A DNA stretch of 64,000 nucleotides from an uncultured Prevotellaceae bacterium (lineage in GTDB: Bacteria; Bacteroidota; Bacteroidia; Bacteroidales; Bacteroidaceae): contig ONNV01000006.1 in the NCBI GenBank assembly GCA_900319225.1, positions 109,274 through 173,273 on the forward strand, given 5' to 3'. Positions 17,773 to 26,852 of this stretch are shown one piece after another. Positions within the stretch are counted from its first letter, which is position 1; the number at the start of each line of letters is the position of its first letter. Position numbers and translations under genes: made by a program. The notes beneath the pieces are model-generated. The model saw only the letters and a program-made list of their open reading frames with translations. It did no database searches and was not told the origin of the DNA.

Positions 17773-20500
17773 AATCGTTAAACCTGTAGCTGAACGATAT
17801 CACAAACATTGACGTATCACCGAACGTACGGCTCTCACTCCAGTTGGTACCCGACGAGTTGGCTGAGAAACCGCTGTATGACTTAAGTATGTCACGCCAT
17901 GTAAAGCTCAGTGTTGCCTGGCGTTCCTTGAGGAAACTGTAATCGGCCGATATGCTCCACAGGCACTCCGGACGGTTGGCAGATTCCATCTCATACCCGA
18001 ACGGACGGTTATAGTTTATATTGGTAGATGCGCCAAGTCCTATTGATGACTGGTAAGATACCTGCGCTCCGGCACTGAGGCGCTTACCTCCGTTTGATGT
18101 GGTCAGGTAGTCACTCTTACTCTTATCCATTGTGTACCCCACATTGGCGCTCAGCATCCAGAAACGGTCCGAGTAGGCGCTCTCCAATGAGAGACTCACC
18201 TGGTTGTAATCCGTGGCGCTCTTGTTGGGGGCCGCATCGGTAAAGCTCTGTACGAATGCCACGTTATGGTTCAGAGAGTGGCTGGCTGTAAAATTCAGCG
18301 ACAGGTCACGGAACGGATAGGTCAGGAACAGATACTCACGGATGTTCCAGCTGCCGTTTATATTCTCTGGTGATGTTATGCGGGCACCGGTCTGACGGTT
18401 AAGACGTGTCAGGGTGGTAATCTGGTTCAAGGTTGTTCCGTAACTGAAACTGGTACGCATATATGACTGGAGTTGGAACTCAAGGGTCGCGTTATGTGTG
18501 AATGAGTTCTTAAGGGAGCTGTTACCTTCACGGATATTCATGGGGTCGCTATAATCCGTCACCGATGAAAGTTGGCTGGCACCGGGCAATCCGTTTGAAC
18601 CGTTGTATGTAATGCCAATCTGACTCTTCTTGAACACCTTGACACGTAATGAGCCATTCACATTATATCTGACTCCGGTATAACGGATATGCTCATCATC
18701 CTTATCCGGTTGGCGGTTATAGTTGTCTATTGTCTGCAGAATGGGCGATACACGGCCGTTAAGATTGATCCTGAACACTGAATCGCTGTAAAAGTAATCC
18801 AGGTTGAATTCATTGTCAAGATTTCCGTTACGTTTGTCATAATAAAGTGAATCTATCTCAGTCAGCGTCCCGTCATCGGCCAGGTCCTCATAACTCTGAA
18901 TGCTCTTGCTGTCATTATATGAGAACGTGTAGCCCACTCCCAGGTAACCGATATCGCCTATACGGCGCTGCAGGTTGGCATACAGGTTGTAATTGTTAGA
19001 CACATCGGGGGTGTAGATCCTGTGGTCAACCTTACGTACGCTGTCACCCAACTGCCAGAAATGGCTTTCTGACTTGTTTATGCTGGCACCGTCACTCTCG
19101 TTACGGCCAATACTCATATTCATGTGGAAATTGTACTTGCTGTCCTCACCAAAATTGTATGACATGTTTCCCCTTACGGTATAGGACTTGCCTGTATTGT
19201 CACTTGTGTTTGTCTGACGGGTAGAACTTATGGCTCCCTCGCCCTCATTAGATATGGTGTCACTGCTCTCGCTGCTGCTGTTGCTCCAGTTCCTGTTCAT
19301 ATCCAGGTCCACTCCATACCACATCTTGCCAGCCTCGTTCCTGCCATTCAGGCCCACGCTTCCGTTCCAGCTATGGCTACCGTTTGTACTTAAGTTCTCA
19401 CTCTCTGTGTTCTGGGTAAACTCCGGCATGAACATCTTGTTGTAATTGGCCGATTTGTTCTCCATGTAATTGCCGTTATATCCGGCCGAAGCGTTCAGCG
19501 ACAGTAGTTTGAACTCCCTGCTGTAATAGAGATTACCGTACGTGTTCTCATTCTTGAGTTGGCGGGAGTATTCATACGGTATGGTGTTATGTGAGAAAGA
19601 GCCGTAAATCTCTGACCCGTGCTGTTTCCAGGTGGATCCGTCTACAGACACGCGGTACTTGTCAAGATTCTCAGTGGTACCCAGTTCCACGCTTGCAAAT
19701 ATGGTACGGTCCATGGGCTCCTTGGTCTCCATATCCATGATAAGGTGGTTGTCACTCATCACGTTCAGGGTATCATCGGGCACCTCATATACCTTTAGGC
19801 TCTTAAGCTTGTCCGTGGGCATGTTGTTCAGGGCTATGCTCATGTCGCGCTTAAAGAACGAGTCTCCGTTAAGACGTATCTCCTCAATGTCACGCCCCAG
19901 ATATGTCATCTTTCCGTCATTATATTTGAGTCCGGGCAGACGGCGCACCAGATCCAGCAGCACGCTACCGGTGGGCATCTCATATGCATCGGCATTGAAT
20001 ATCACAGTATCGCCGCGCTGGTACATACGCTGCAGCTCGGCCACGATCTCCACCTCCTCTGTAGTTAGCGGATTGCTTCTAAGGACAATGGAATCAAGTT
20101 CAACCGTATAGACATGGACACCGCTCTGTTTTTTCATGGGCGGATCCAGGATGGTGTCCAGAGTCTGCATTCCCAGGTATGATATGGTAACGCGCAGGCG
20201 GGTATCCTTAAGACGGTCACGACGCGACATATATGTCCAGAACCTGCCGTCGGGTCCTGCCGCACCACCGTCAAACTCAGTAGTATCGCCCATACATACG
20301 ACCTTGATGTTTGCGCTCTGTAGCGGATAGGGGTCAGGCTCATACTCATCCACGCCATACACCTTTCCGTTTACCTCGAACACCTGCTTTACATACTGGC
20401 GCATCATAGATTCCATCTCCGGACTGCTCCAGTCCTGCGCCATAATTCCCAATGCAGTGAGCAGCATCAACGCTGCCAGGATACCTCTCTTCAAATTCAT
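17765..20500 (-). CDS. TonB-dependent-receptor-like outer-membrane barrel protein
   Basis: The 911-residue product has a signal peptide (MNLKRGILAALMLLTALGIMAQ). An N-terminal regulatory-like beta region and a plug-like segment follow (LLDLVRRLPGLKYNDGKMTY, about 180-200, and LNNMPTDKLKSLKVYEVPDD). A long Tyr/Asn/Ser-rich barrel ends SFSYRFNDFR. This is the Bacteroidetes 'outer membrane beta-barrel' group related to TonB-dependent receptors; no SusD partner is nearby. The substrate is unknown. It ends tail to tail with the AraC-type gene (8-bp overlap) and has a TATATTTG promoter element at 20532. Confidence 0.8.
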   Translation of the reverse strand: MNLKRGILAALMLLTALGIMAQDWSSPEMESMMRQYVKQVFEVNGKVYGVDEYEPDPYPLQSANIKVVCMGDTTEFDGGAAGPDGRFWTYMSRRDRLKDTRLRVTISYLGMQTLDTILDPPMKKQSGVHVYTVELDSIVLRSNPLTTEEVEIVAELQRMYQRGDTVIFNADAYEMPTGSVLLDLVRRLPGLKYNDGKMTYLGRDIEEIRLNGDSFFKRDMSIALNNMPTDKLKSLKVYEVPDDTLNVMSDNHLIMDMETKEPMDRTIFASVELGTTENLDKYRVSVDGSTWKQHGSEIYGSFSHNTIPYEYSRQLKNENTYGNLYYSREFKLLSLNASAGYNGNYMENKSANYNKMFMPEFTQNTESENLSTNGSHSWNGSVGLNGRNEAGKMWYGVDLDMNRNWSNSSSESSDTISNEGEGAISSTRQTNTSDNTGKSYTVRGNMSYNFGEDSKYNFHMNMSIGRNESDGASINKSESHFWQLGDSVRKVDHRIYTPDVSNNYNLYANLQRRIGDIGYLGVGYTFSYNDSKSIQSYEDLADDGTLTEIDSLYYDKRNGNLDNEFNLDYFYSDSVFRINLNGRVSPILQTIDNYNRQPDKDDEHIRYTGVRYNVNGSLRVKVFKKSQIGITYNGSNGLPGASQLSSVTDYSDPMNIREGNSSLKNSFTHNATLEFQLQSYMRTSFSYGTTLNQITTLTRLNRQTGARITSPENINGSWNIREYLFLTYPFRDLSLNFTASHSLNHNVAFVQSFTDAAPNKSATDYNQVSLSLESAYSDRFWMLSANVGYTMDKSKSDYLTTSNGGKRLSAGAQVSYQSSIGLGASTNINYNRPFGYEMESANRPECLWSISADYSFLKERQATLSFTWRDILKSYSGFSANSSGTNWSESRTFGDTSMFVISFSYRFNDFR

Positions 20501-20531
20501 TCCACAAATAAGTATTTCAACTATTGATACG

Positions 20532-20539
20532 CAAATATA
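20532..20539 (-). promoter_or_regulatory. Bacteroidales -7 element
   Basis: TATATTTG on the minus strand, 31 bp upstream of the barrel gene start at 20500. Confidence 0.5.
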
Positions 20540-20619
20540 ACGCCAATGTCAAAAAAGCACTTCCTGATAAAATATGAAAAATTATTAAATTGCCATTTCC
20601 CGGGGTATTTTGAGACATA

Positions 20620-20654
20620 ACCCCCGTGAGAGGATGGCATCCTCTCACGGGGGT
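20620..20654. terminator. 16-bp perfect hairpin
   Basis: ACCCCCGTGAGAGGAT and ATCCTCTCACGGGGGT surround a GGC loop, 27 bp after the M56 gene stop on the minus strand. There is no U-run, so it may be a 3'-end processing or bidirectional structure. Confidence 0.6.
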
Positions 20655-20680
20655 CAGTTATTTCTATAAATATCAAGGGG

Positions 20681-22633
20681 TTACTTTGCGGGTTCTATCT
20701 GCCAGCCGCGTGCTCTCATTTCATCGGCACTGAGAAATGTATCCCAGATTTCCTTTTCAGGATATTTGTCAAGGATTGCTCTGAGAGTCTTGTAGTTGGC
20801 ATCTGAATAGGCTATAAACACATGACCGGTCTTTCCGTCAAACAGGTCCTTGACGGCTGCCTCCATATTATCCACACTTGCCATTACACCGCCAATAGTC
20901 TGTATGGTCTGTTTTAAGATCTCCTCCCTGGCTGTCAAACGTATTACGGTATAGTGTCCCAACGAACTGGAATTGTTTCCTGTCAAACTCTGTTCACTTG
21001 CCTCGATATGGATCCAATCAGGCTGGGTTCTTTCCTCATTTGTACTGAGTCTGAAGTTTATGGGAACAGAGTATCTTACTCTTACAACCTCACCGTTCTG
21101 CTTTCCCGGTGTCCAGTCAGGCATCATGCTGATTACCCTCAGGGCCTCGGCATCAAGCAACGGATCTACGTTCTTTACTACCTCGGCATCTGTAATGCTT
21201 CCATCCTTCTCTATAGTGAATGAAACTATTACCCTACCCTGGATATCATTCTCCCTGCACTCTTTAGGATACTTGATATTGTCACGCAGATACATGAGCA
21301 GGCCCATTGTGCCACCCGGGAACTCCGGAACCTGATCAACGACCATAAATACATCATTCTCAGGTTCAACTTCTGAGAATTCAGTGTTGATTCTGTCGTT
21401 TACTTCCCAGGCAACATCCTGTTTCTGCTTCTTAAGGGAAATCACGGGTTCATCTGTCTGAATCTGACCCTTAAAGTCCTCATATCCGGCTTTTGCAATC
21501 CTTACCAGGCAGTCAGCATTATCAACCCTGAGTACAAAGCCGCCGTCTGCATCGGTCATGCAGCTGTAACTGGCCATTCCACTCATATTAATCAGGGATA
21601 CACGCGCATCGGCCACGGGGCCATCCTCATCAACCACCTTACCTACTATGAAACCGTCTTGGGTAAGCTTTGCAGTAGTTGCGGCATCATACGTGTCAAA
21701 TAATTCGCTGTCAAACATGTCGGCCTTGTTATCTGTACGGGCAAACAGGACAGATGTCATTCCCAGTAACGGGGCAAGCATAAGAAGCCATATAAGGCGT
21801 CTCTGCCGGGTTTTGTTCTTGTTCATCATAATGATTCTTTGTTTAATGTTAAGGTTAAAGGAACTGGCAAGCGCATAGGCCTCTGCACCTACAGTTCTCA
21901 TTATAAGGAGTCTCTGATAATCCCTACCGTCTATGCCCTGACGATTGATCACTTCATCATCGGCCTGGAACTCATGGACTATCTTGATTTCTTGCAATAC
22001 AAGCCAGCATACGGGATTGAGCACGGTGCATGCCAGCAGGAATATAAGGTCAACGGAGTGCATATGGCGGATATGCGCAAACTCATGCCTCAGGCTTGCC
22101 TTACGGGCAAAACCCTTTTCCGTATCGGATATTACTATAAAATTCATCCAGCTGAACGGTCCGAATGCCTCACCGTGCGTTACCAGCCATACCATACGGC
22201 TCACACGACGGCGGGGTTTGCCGCGCAGGAAACGGTGTGCTTTCCATATTCCGCGCGTCCAGCCGATGAGCAGGGTGATCACATATACGCAGTATGAGCA
22301 TATAAGTGTCACTGCCCAAAGGCTGAAACTGCGCTCCGGACGCTCAGACTCCACGGAGCCGTCAATTATAACCTCCGGAGCAAACAGGCCGTTTGCGGCC
22401 GACAGCTCACGGGCAAACTCCGTACCTGATATGGTCATGTCAAGTACAGGCGATGTCTGGTCCGTAATTGTCAGGTGCACAAGGGGGAGAAGAGCTGAGA
22501 GTACTGTGGCTCCCAGCAGGTAAATCCGGTTGAAACGATATAGTGTAGTACCGCTAAGTACCGCCTTGTACAATCCAAGCAGAACCAGCAGTGCAAACGC
22601 CCACTCAATTATATAAAGAACTATGCTACCCAT
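20681..22633 (-). CDS. M56 (BlaR1-like) membrane metallopeptidase with TonB C-terminal domain
   Basis: The 650-residue protein has three N-terminal membrane segments. The zinc site HEFAHIRHMHSVD (HExxH near residue 188) follows, then a fourth membrane segment (LIWLLMLAPLLGMTSVLFA, about 280). Outside the membrane lie a carboxypeptidase-regulatory-like domain (VVDEDGPVADARVSL), a TonB C-terminal domain (FPGGTMGLLMYLRDNIKYP ... VNFRL-type ending) and an extra C-terminal domain of unknown type. In BlaR1/MecR1 the M56 domain is activated by an extracellular signal and inactivates the BlaI repressor. Here the sensor is replaced by TonB-type modules. It starts 5 bp after the blaI-like gene. Confidence 0.88.
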   Translation of the reverse strand: MGSIVLYIIEWAFALLVLLGLYKAVLSGTTLYRFNRIYLLGATVLSALLPLVHLTITDQTSPVLDMTISGTEFARELSAANGLFAPEVIIDGSVESERPERSFSLWAVTLICSYCVYVITLLIGWTRGIWKAHRFLRGKPRRRVSRMVWLVTHGEAFGPFSWMNFIVISDTEKGFARKASLRHEFAHIRHMHSVDLIFLLACTVLNPVCWLVLQEIKIVHEFQADDEVINRQGIDGRDYQRLLIMRTVGAEAYALASSFNLNIKQRIIMMNKNKTRQRRLIWLLMLAPLLGMTSVLFARTDNKADMFDSELFDTYDAATTAKLTQDGFIVGKVVDEDGPVADARVSLINMSGMASYSCMTDADGGFVLRVDNADCLVRIAKAGYEDFKGQIQTDEPVISLKKQKQDVAWEVNDRINTEFSEVEPENDVFMVVDQVPEFPGGTMGLLMYLRDNIKYPKECRENDIQGRVIVSFTIEKDGSITDAEVVKNVDPLLDAEALRVISMMPDWTPGKQNGEVVRVRYSVPINFRLSTNEERTQPDWIHIEASEQSLTGNNSSSLGHYTVIRLTAREEILKQTIQTIGGVMASVDNMEAAVKDLFDGKTGHVFIAYSDANYKTLRAILDKYPEKEIWDTFLSADEMRARGWQIEPAK

Positions 22634-22638
22634 AATGA

Positions 22639-22998
22639 TTACTTCTTTTCTACCATATTGATCAGCTCCTTGAGCTCATCCACGCTAACCTCCTGCTGTT
22701 TTACCAGGCATGAGATGAAATCCATATATGATCCGCCAAAGAATCTGTTCACGCTCTCCTTGTTTATGAGCTCCGCATACTTGTCACGTGTTACGGCCGG
22801 CTCATAAAGAAAGAACTTGGCACCCAGTTCACGGTGAGCGATCATGCCACTGCGCTCCAGACGGTGTACGAACGTAGACACCGTATTAAAGTGCGGCTGG
22901 GGTTCCGGCAGATGCTCCACGATATCCCTCATGGATAGCGCCCCGCACTCCCAGAGCACGTTCATGATTGCCAGTTCCTTATCTGTTAGTTTCTTCAT
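22639..22998 (-). CDS. BlaI/MecI/CopY family repressor
   Basis: This 119-residue winged-helix protein (MKKLTDKELAIMNVLWECGALSMRDIVEHL) matches BlaI/MecI in length and pattern. HFNTVSTFVHRLERSGMIAH marks the recognition helix and wing, and its C-terminal helix is for dimerisation. It is paired 5 bp upstream of the M56 peptidase, the usual arrangement in which the peptidase relieves repression. Target genes beyond the pair are unknown. Confidence 0.93.
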   Translation of the reverse strand: MKKLTDKELAIMNVLWECGALSMRDIVEHLPEPQPHFNTVSTFVHRLERSGMIAHRELGAKFFLYEPAVTRDKYAELINKESVNRFFGGSYMDFISCLVKQQEVSVDELKELINMVEKK

Positions 22999-23100
22999 AT
23001 CGCGATGGTTTTAACTAATGTCCGATGCAAATAAACTACATATTGTAATTACTTCCAAACATTTTTACGTTTATTATCATTTTTGTTGTAGTCTTTAAGA

Positions 23101-23187
23101 CGCACCGGGGACGGTTCTGTTCGCGTAGGGGACGGTTCTGTTCGCGTTTAGAACCGTCCCCGGTGCGGAGAACCGTCCCCGGTGCGG
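23101..23187. repeat. REP-like cluster, GGGGACGGTTC type
   Basis: CGCACC-GGGGACGGTTCTGTTCGCGTA and a second GGGGACGGTTCTGTTCGCG are followed by two inverted AGAACCGTCCCCGGTGCG copies. It borders the AT-rich islet with the orphan lipoprotein gene. Confidence 0.88.
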
Positions 23188-23193
23188 ATTCAC

Positions 23194-23697
23194 TTATGGG
23201 TATGTGATGGTCCAGTTCATCTTATTCAAATCCGATATGGAGTAATAGAAATATTTAATAGTCGTTCGTTTATCATACATTATATCTAGTTCTTCTTGTT
23301 CCACATCATTCATTGGTTTTCTGTTGATTGTTGTATCATTATTCAACGCTCTAACTGAATCTGCATCTAAAATAAAAAAAGCTGCTCTCCCAGGATAATT
23401 AGAAATAACATCTTCCCAACTAAGACGAACAACATCGTTGACCTTCATTTCATAGTTGGAATGCGCAGGAACTAATTCTTGAGCAAAACAAGAGGGATAA
23501 CAACTAATGGTTCGTGGTTCGCAACCACTTTGAACAACAATTATATCTCTGTCGCTGTTATTGTAAAGATAGATAATCCTGTGTTTATCTGTGATTTTAT
23601 CAATCAAATCACAACCAACAGTCAGAGAAATGGAGGCAACAATGACAACTATAATGAATATGCTGTTCCATCTAAAGTTTTTCCTTTTCATCTTCAT
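23194..23697 (-). CDS. Orphan lipoprotein of unknown function
   Basis: This 167-residue product has a basic start, a hydrophobic segment and a lipobox (SLTVGC, Cys near residue 29). The mature part has no recognised motif. Codon use is AT-rich compared with the neighbours on both sides. The gene is bounded by REP-like sequence at 23101-23187 and an IS30 transposase remnant plus a REP fragment at 23727-23909, so it looks like acquired material. An alternative ATG lies two codons in, at 23691. Confidence 0.65.
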   Translation of the reverse strand: MKMKRKNFRWNSIFIIVVIVASISLTVGCDLIDKITDKHRIIYLYNNSDRDIIVVQSGCEPRTISCYPSCFAQELVPAHSNYEMKVNDVVRLSWEDVISNYPGRAAFFILDADSVRALNNDTTINRKPMNDVEQEELDIMYDKRTTIKYFYYSISDLNKMNWTITYP

Positions 23698-23726
23698 TTA
23701 TTATTGTGTAGTCTATTTCGTGAATT

Positions 23727-23867
23727 CTAATTTAAAGTGCAACTTTTTTCGAAATCAAAGTTAAACATAGTTTTGCAGTATTCCAACGGCGTCTTGTAAC
23801 CTAATGCTTTTCTTGGCCTGTTATTAAGCTTCCATTCAATCTCAGACAGCATTTCATCCGTTATTTG
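23727..23867 (-). pseudogene. IS30 family transposase, C-terminal remnant
   Basis: Translation of the minus strand gives QITDEMLSEIEWKLNNRP followed by RKALGYKTPLEYCKTM and a TAG stop at 23727. The string LNNRPRKALGYKTPLE is the hallmark C-terminus of IS30 transposases. An in-frame TAG precedes the Gln at 23868 and no upstream part of the gene is present, so only about 46 codons survive. It is the only transposase trace in the window. Confidence 0.85.
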
Positions 23868-23879
23868 CTAAAGTCTGTA

Positions 23880-23909
23880 CCCTACGCGAACAGAACCGTC
23901 CCCTTTGCG
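23880..23909. repeat. REP half-element flanked by 9-bp direct repeats
   Basis: The reverse complement reads CGCAAAGGGGACGGTTCTGT then TCGCGTAGG, one arm of the GGGGACGGTTC family. TAAAGTCTG occurs on both sides (23869-23877 and 23912-23920). Confidence 0.75.
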
Positions 23910-23989
23910 GATAAAGTCTGGAATAAGCACAAAAAATGTGACAATTCTAAAATAATAATAAGAACACGTATAGAACCATGGTGTTTGTG

Positions 23990-23997
23990 TACCTTTG
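23990..23997 (+). promoter_or_regulatory. Bacteroidales -7 element
   Basis: TACCTTTG, 22 bp upstream of the pfkA ATG at 24020. Confidence 0.6.
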
Positions 23998-24019
23998 CAG
24001 TGCAAAAACACATACCATT

Positions 24020-24994
24020 ATGGGAAAGATCAAGAGTATCGGCATTCTGACATCGGGAGGAGATTCTCCAGGCATGAACGCAGCCATCCGTGCGGTCACC
24101 CGCTCTGCCATTTTTGAGGGATGGAAAGTATTTGGAATATACCGTGGATATGACGGCCTTATAGAAGGTGATGTAAAGGAGTTTACCACTGAGAGCGTAT
24201 CGGGTATAATATTTGAGGGCGGAACCATCCTTAAAACTGCCCGCAGCAAGGATTTCATGACTCAGGATGGTCGTGCCAAGGCGTTTGAGACCATGAAGAA
24301 ATTCAAGATTGACGCACTTGTGGTGATAGGCGGCAACGGTTCCCTATCGGGAGCACAGGAGTTCTCAAGTGAATTTGACATACCTGTGATAGGTCTGCCC
24401 GGCACAATTGACAATGACCTTTACGGAACAGATAATACAATTGGATATGATACGGCACTGAACACCATTGTTGAGTGCGTGGACAAGATACATGACACCG
24501 CAAACTCCCATAACCGCATATTCTTTATCGAGGTTATGGGACGTGACGCCGGATTCCTGGCCATGAACAGTGCCATCGCTGCCGGTGCCGAGGCTGCCAT
24601 CATACCTGAGAGCAGCACTGATATTGACCAGCTTGCCGCCTACATTGAGCGCGGCATCCGCAAATCCAAACGCAGTTCCATAGTTATAGTATCTGAGGCC
24701 GATGGAGGAGCCATGCACTATGCCGAGCGCATGCACAACGAGTATCCGGAGTTTGATGTACGCGTATCAATCCTGGGTTACGTACAGCGCGGAGGCCGCC
24801 CCAGTGCAGTTGACCGCATACTGGCCAGTCGTATGGGCGTAGCCGCCATTGAGGCTCTCAAGGAGGGGCAACGCAACGTCATGATAGGCGTGATAAATGA
24901 CAAGATGGTAAACATACCTTTTGCGCAGGCCGTAAAAAAAGATAAGCCCATAGATGATGAGCTTATCAACGTACTGGGTATTCTGTCTACCTGA
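24020..24994 (+). CDS. pfkA: ATP-type 6-phosphofructokinase
   Basis: The ATG at 24020 ([20 protein letters not shown]) gives 324 residues, the normal PfkA length; upstream codons to 23978 lie in the promoter. Motifs seen are [35 protein letters not shown] (with the catalytic TIDND), [10 protein letters not shown] and YVQRGGRPS. The ATP-site loop reads GGNGSLSGA, with Asn where E. coli PfkA has the Mg-binding Asp103 (GGDGS). It commits fructose 6-phosphate to glycolysis. Its stop codon directly abuts that of the convergent ndk gene, with no space for a terminator. Confidence 0.93.
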   Translation: MGKIKSIGILTSGGDSPGMNAAIRAVTRSAIFEGWKVFGIYRGYDGLIEGDVKEFTTESVSGIIFEGGTILKTARSKDFMTQDGRAKAFETMKKFKIDALVVIGGNGSLSGAQEFSSEFDIPVIGLPGTIDNDLYGTDNTIGYDTALNTIVECVDKIHDTANSHNRIFFIEVMGRDAGFLAMNSAIAAGAEAAIIPESSTDIDQLAAYIERGIRKSKRSSIVIVSEADGGAMHYAERMHNEYPEFDVRVSILGYVQRGGRPSAVDRILASRMGVAAIEALKEGQRNVMIGVINDKMVNIPFAQAVKKDKPIDDELINVLGILST

Positions 24995-25456
24995 TCAGAG
25001 TTCGTCCTGAGCGTACAGATAATCTAAAAGCGGAGACGGATAGTCGCAATAGTCATCCTGACTGAAAAAGCGCTCCAGCTCCGCTTTTGCTGTCTCCAAT
25101 GAATCCGATGCATGGATTATGTTCTCCTGATGGCTCACGCACAAATCACCGCGCACGGTACCGGGGGCAGCCTTGCGTCCGTTAGTGGTGCCGGCCATCT
25201 CGCGTACTACACTTACGGCATCAATACCCTCCCAGCAGCAGAGAACCACGGGAGCCGCCATCATTGACTTCTCTATAATAGGATAAAAAGGTTTCTCCAC
25301 CATGTGCGCATAATGCTTGCGCAGGATATCGGCATCAAGTTGCTGCATTTTCATTGCCACAAGCTTAAGACCTCGTTTTTCAAACCGTGATATAACCTCA
25401 CCTATAAGCCCACGCTGAATGGTGCAGGGCTTCAATATTACAAGTGTTCTTTCCAT
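24995..25456 (-). CDS. ndk: Nucleoside diphosphate kinase
   Basis: The 153-residue protein begins MERTLVILKPCTIQRGLIGE (KP motif) and has the active-site string NIIHASDS, in which the His is phosphorylated during transfer of phosphate between nucleotides. RKAAPGTVRGDL is also conserved. The middle is diverged from E. coli Ndk, with extra Cys residues (VVLCCWEG). A TAATTTTG element at 25461-25468 lies only 5 bp before the ATG, which would give an almost leaderless mRNA. It converges with pfkA at adjoining stop codons. Confidence 0.93.
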   Translation of the reverse strand: MERTLVILKPCTIQRGLIGEVISRFEKRGLKLVAMKMQQLDADILRKHYAHMVEKPFYPIIEKSMMAAPVVLCCWEGIDAVSVVREMAGTTNGRKAAPGTVRGDLCVSHQENIIHASDSLETAKAELERFFSQDDYCDYPSPLLDYLYAQDEL

Positions 25457-25624
25457 GCCGCAAAATTAAGCATGTATGTTTACATTTATATCAAAACACA
25501 GATATTTCAATAATACTTTTTAAAGAACAAATATAGTTGTACAATGAAGCATCATCCAATTATTGACTGATTATGAGAAATCATTTTGACGGCAATTTCA
25601 TTATTGTGCGCGTGTAATTCAATG

Positions 25625-26770
25625 TCATTTGTGTTTGAAATAATACAGGGCAACGACCGGATTTGAATCAATTGTACATTCCGGAGATATCTTGTTTCTG
25701 AGATCTTCAGGAAAATTCATAATGATATCAGCGGAGATAAAACCCAGCCCCACTCCATAATCAGTCCTACGCGGTTCAAGAGACAACTGGACCTTGTCAC
25801 CTGGCAGGAACGGATAATCGCCTTTGTTAACACTAGTGTATACCTTGCCTGTACTCTTGTCATATTTAACCAGCATGCTCTTTTTCATGTCAGTCAACAT
25901 GAAAGATACCAACTCTTCTGTTTCAGTATAACCTAACAAATTATATATCTGTTGGTCAAATATCGAGCCTTCAAACTCACCTTCAAGTACATTCCTGGCA
26001 ATTGATAAGTTGATTTTGATCTGATAAGCAACCTCTGATGTATCAGCCGATATATGATAAATGCTGTCAAAACCCATCGGCCCCATCACACCTACAACAT
26101 TTTTGTTTATGTGCATCAAATAATGGTTCTCTCCCACGTCCTGTCTTGCTGAACCTAACAGGACCAACGGTTGGTTGATATAATTACCCTCCGGGTCTGT
26201 TTGCCACACCCCTCGGAAATGGTTTTCTATATAATCAGGAGTGTAGAACAAGTAATTACCGTTGGGAAGCACACAAAAATCACGGGTAATATGCTCAAAG
26301 GTGAACTGTCTTAAGAAATCGCCCTCAACAGAGTATACAAGGATCCTATTGCTGGTCACATCATAGATACTGATCTCATTATTGGACGGATTGACATCAA
26401 ACCATGCCAACTTTCCATATTCACCATGCCCTCTGCCTTTTTTGGATACTTTTGAAATCAGATTTCCATTCAGGTCAAATACAAATACGCTTTTATAGTC
26501 TGCCGATACGAATAACCTGTCATTGACAATATGAAAATCCGATATGTTGCCGATGAGACAATCGTCAGATGTCTCCAACTGAACATATATGACCGTATCC
26601 AGATAATTTGAATAGTTGAACAGGTCATCCTCGCTATTTACTTCAATGGGGCTGCCGTTCTCAAAATCCACATAAATCTCATTACTGTCTTTCGTGGATT
26701 GTTTATTTGAGCATGAAACTGAAAGGAAAAGTAGGACTGAAAGGAATGAAAAACAGACAATTCTTCTCAT
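25625..26770 (-). CDS. 6-bladed beta-propeller lipoprotein
   Basis: The 381-residue product has a lipoprotein signal (FLSVSC, Cys20). Repeated blades follow, with the pattern DRLFVSADYKSVFVFDLNGNL and NEISIYDVTSNRILVYSVEG that marks the Bacteroidetes 6-bladed beta-propeller family (PF17170). These are surface or periplasmic lipoproteins of unknown ligand. The gene stands alone and is rather AT-rich. The 168 bp between it and ndk hold no recognised gene. Confidence 0.82.
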   Translation of the reverse strand: MRRIVCFSFLSVLLFLSVSCSNKQSTKDSNEIYVDFENGSPIEVNSEDDLFNYSNYLDTVIYVQLETSDDCLIGNISDFHIVNDRLFVSADYKSVFVFDLNGNLISKVSKKGRGHGEYGKLAWFDVNPSNNEISIYDVTSNRILVYSVEGDFLRQFTFEHITRDFCVLPNGNYLFYTPDYIENHFRGVWQTDPEGNYINQPLVLLGSARQDVGENHYLMHINKNVVGVMGPMGFDSIYHISADTSEVAYQIKINLSIARNVLEGEFEGSIFDQQIYNLLGYTETEELVSFMLTDMKKSMLVKYDKSTGKVYTSVNKGDYPFLPGDKVQLSLEPRRTDYGVGLGFISADIIMNFPEDLRNKISPECTIDSNPVVALYYFKHK

Positions 26771-26815
26771 AGCGACATTGGTTTATTATTTACAGTGAGG
26801 ATTTTCATATCTTTT

Positions 26816-26852
26816 TAAAACGACGCAAAGGGGTCGTTTCGTTTTGCGTCAC
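26816..26852 (-). terminator. Hairpin with REP-like end
   Basis: On the minus strand GACGCAAA pairs with TTTGCGTC and is followed by GTTTT. It starts at the stop codon of the phosphotransferase gene and its second arm reads like a degenerate REP edge (GACGCAAAGGGGTCG). Confidence 0.6.
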
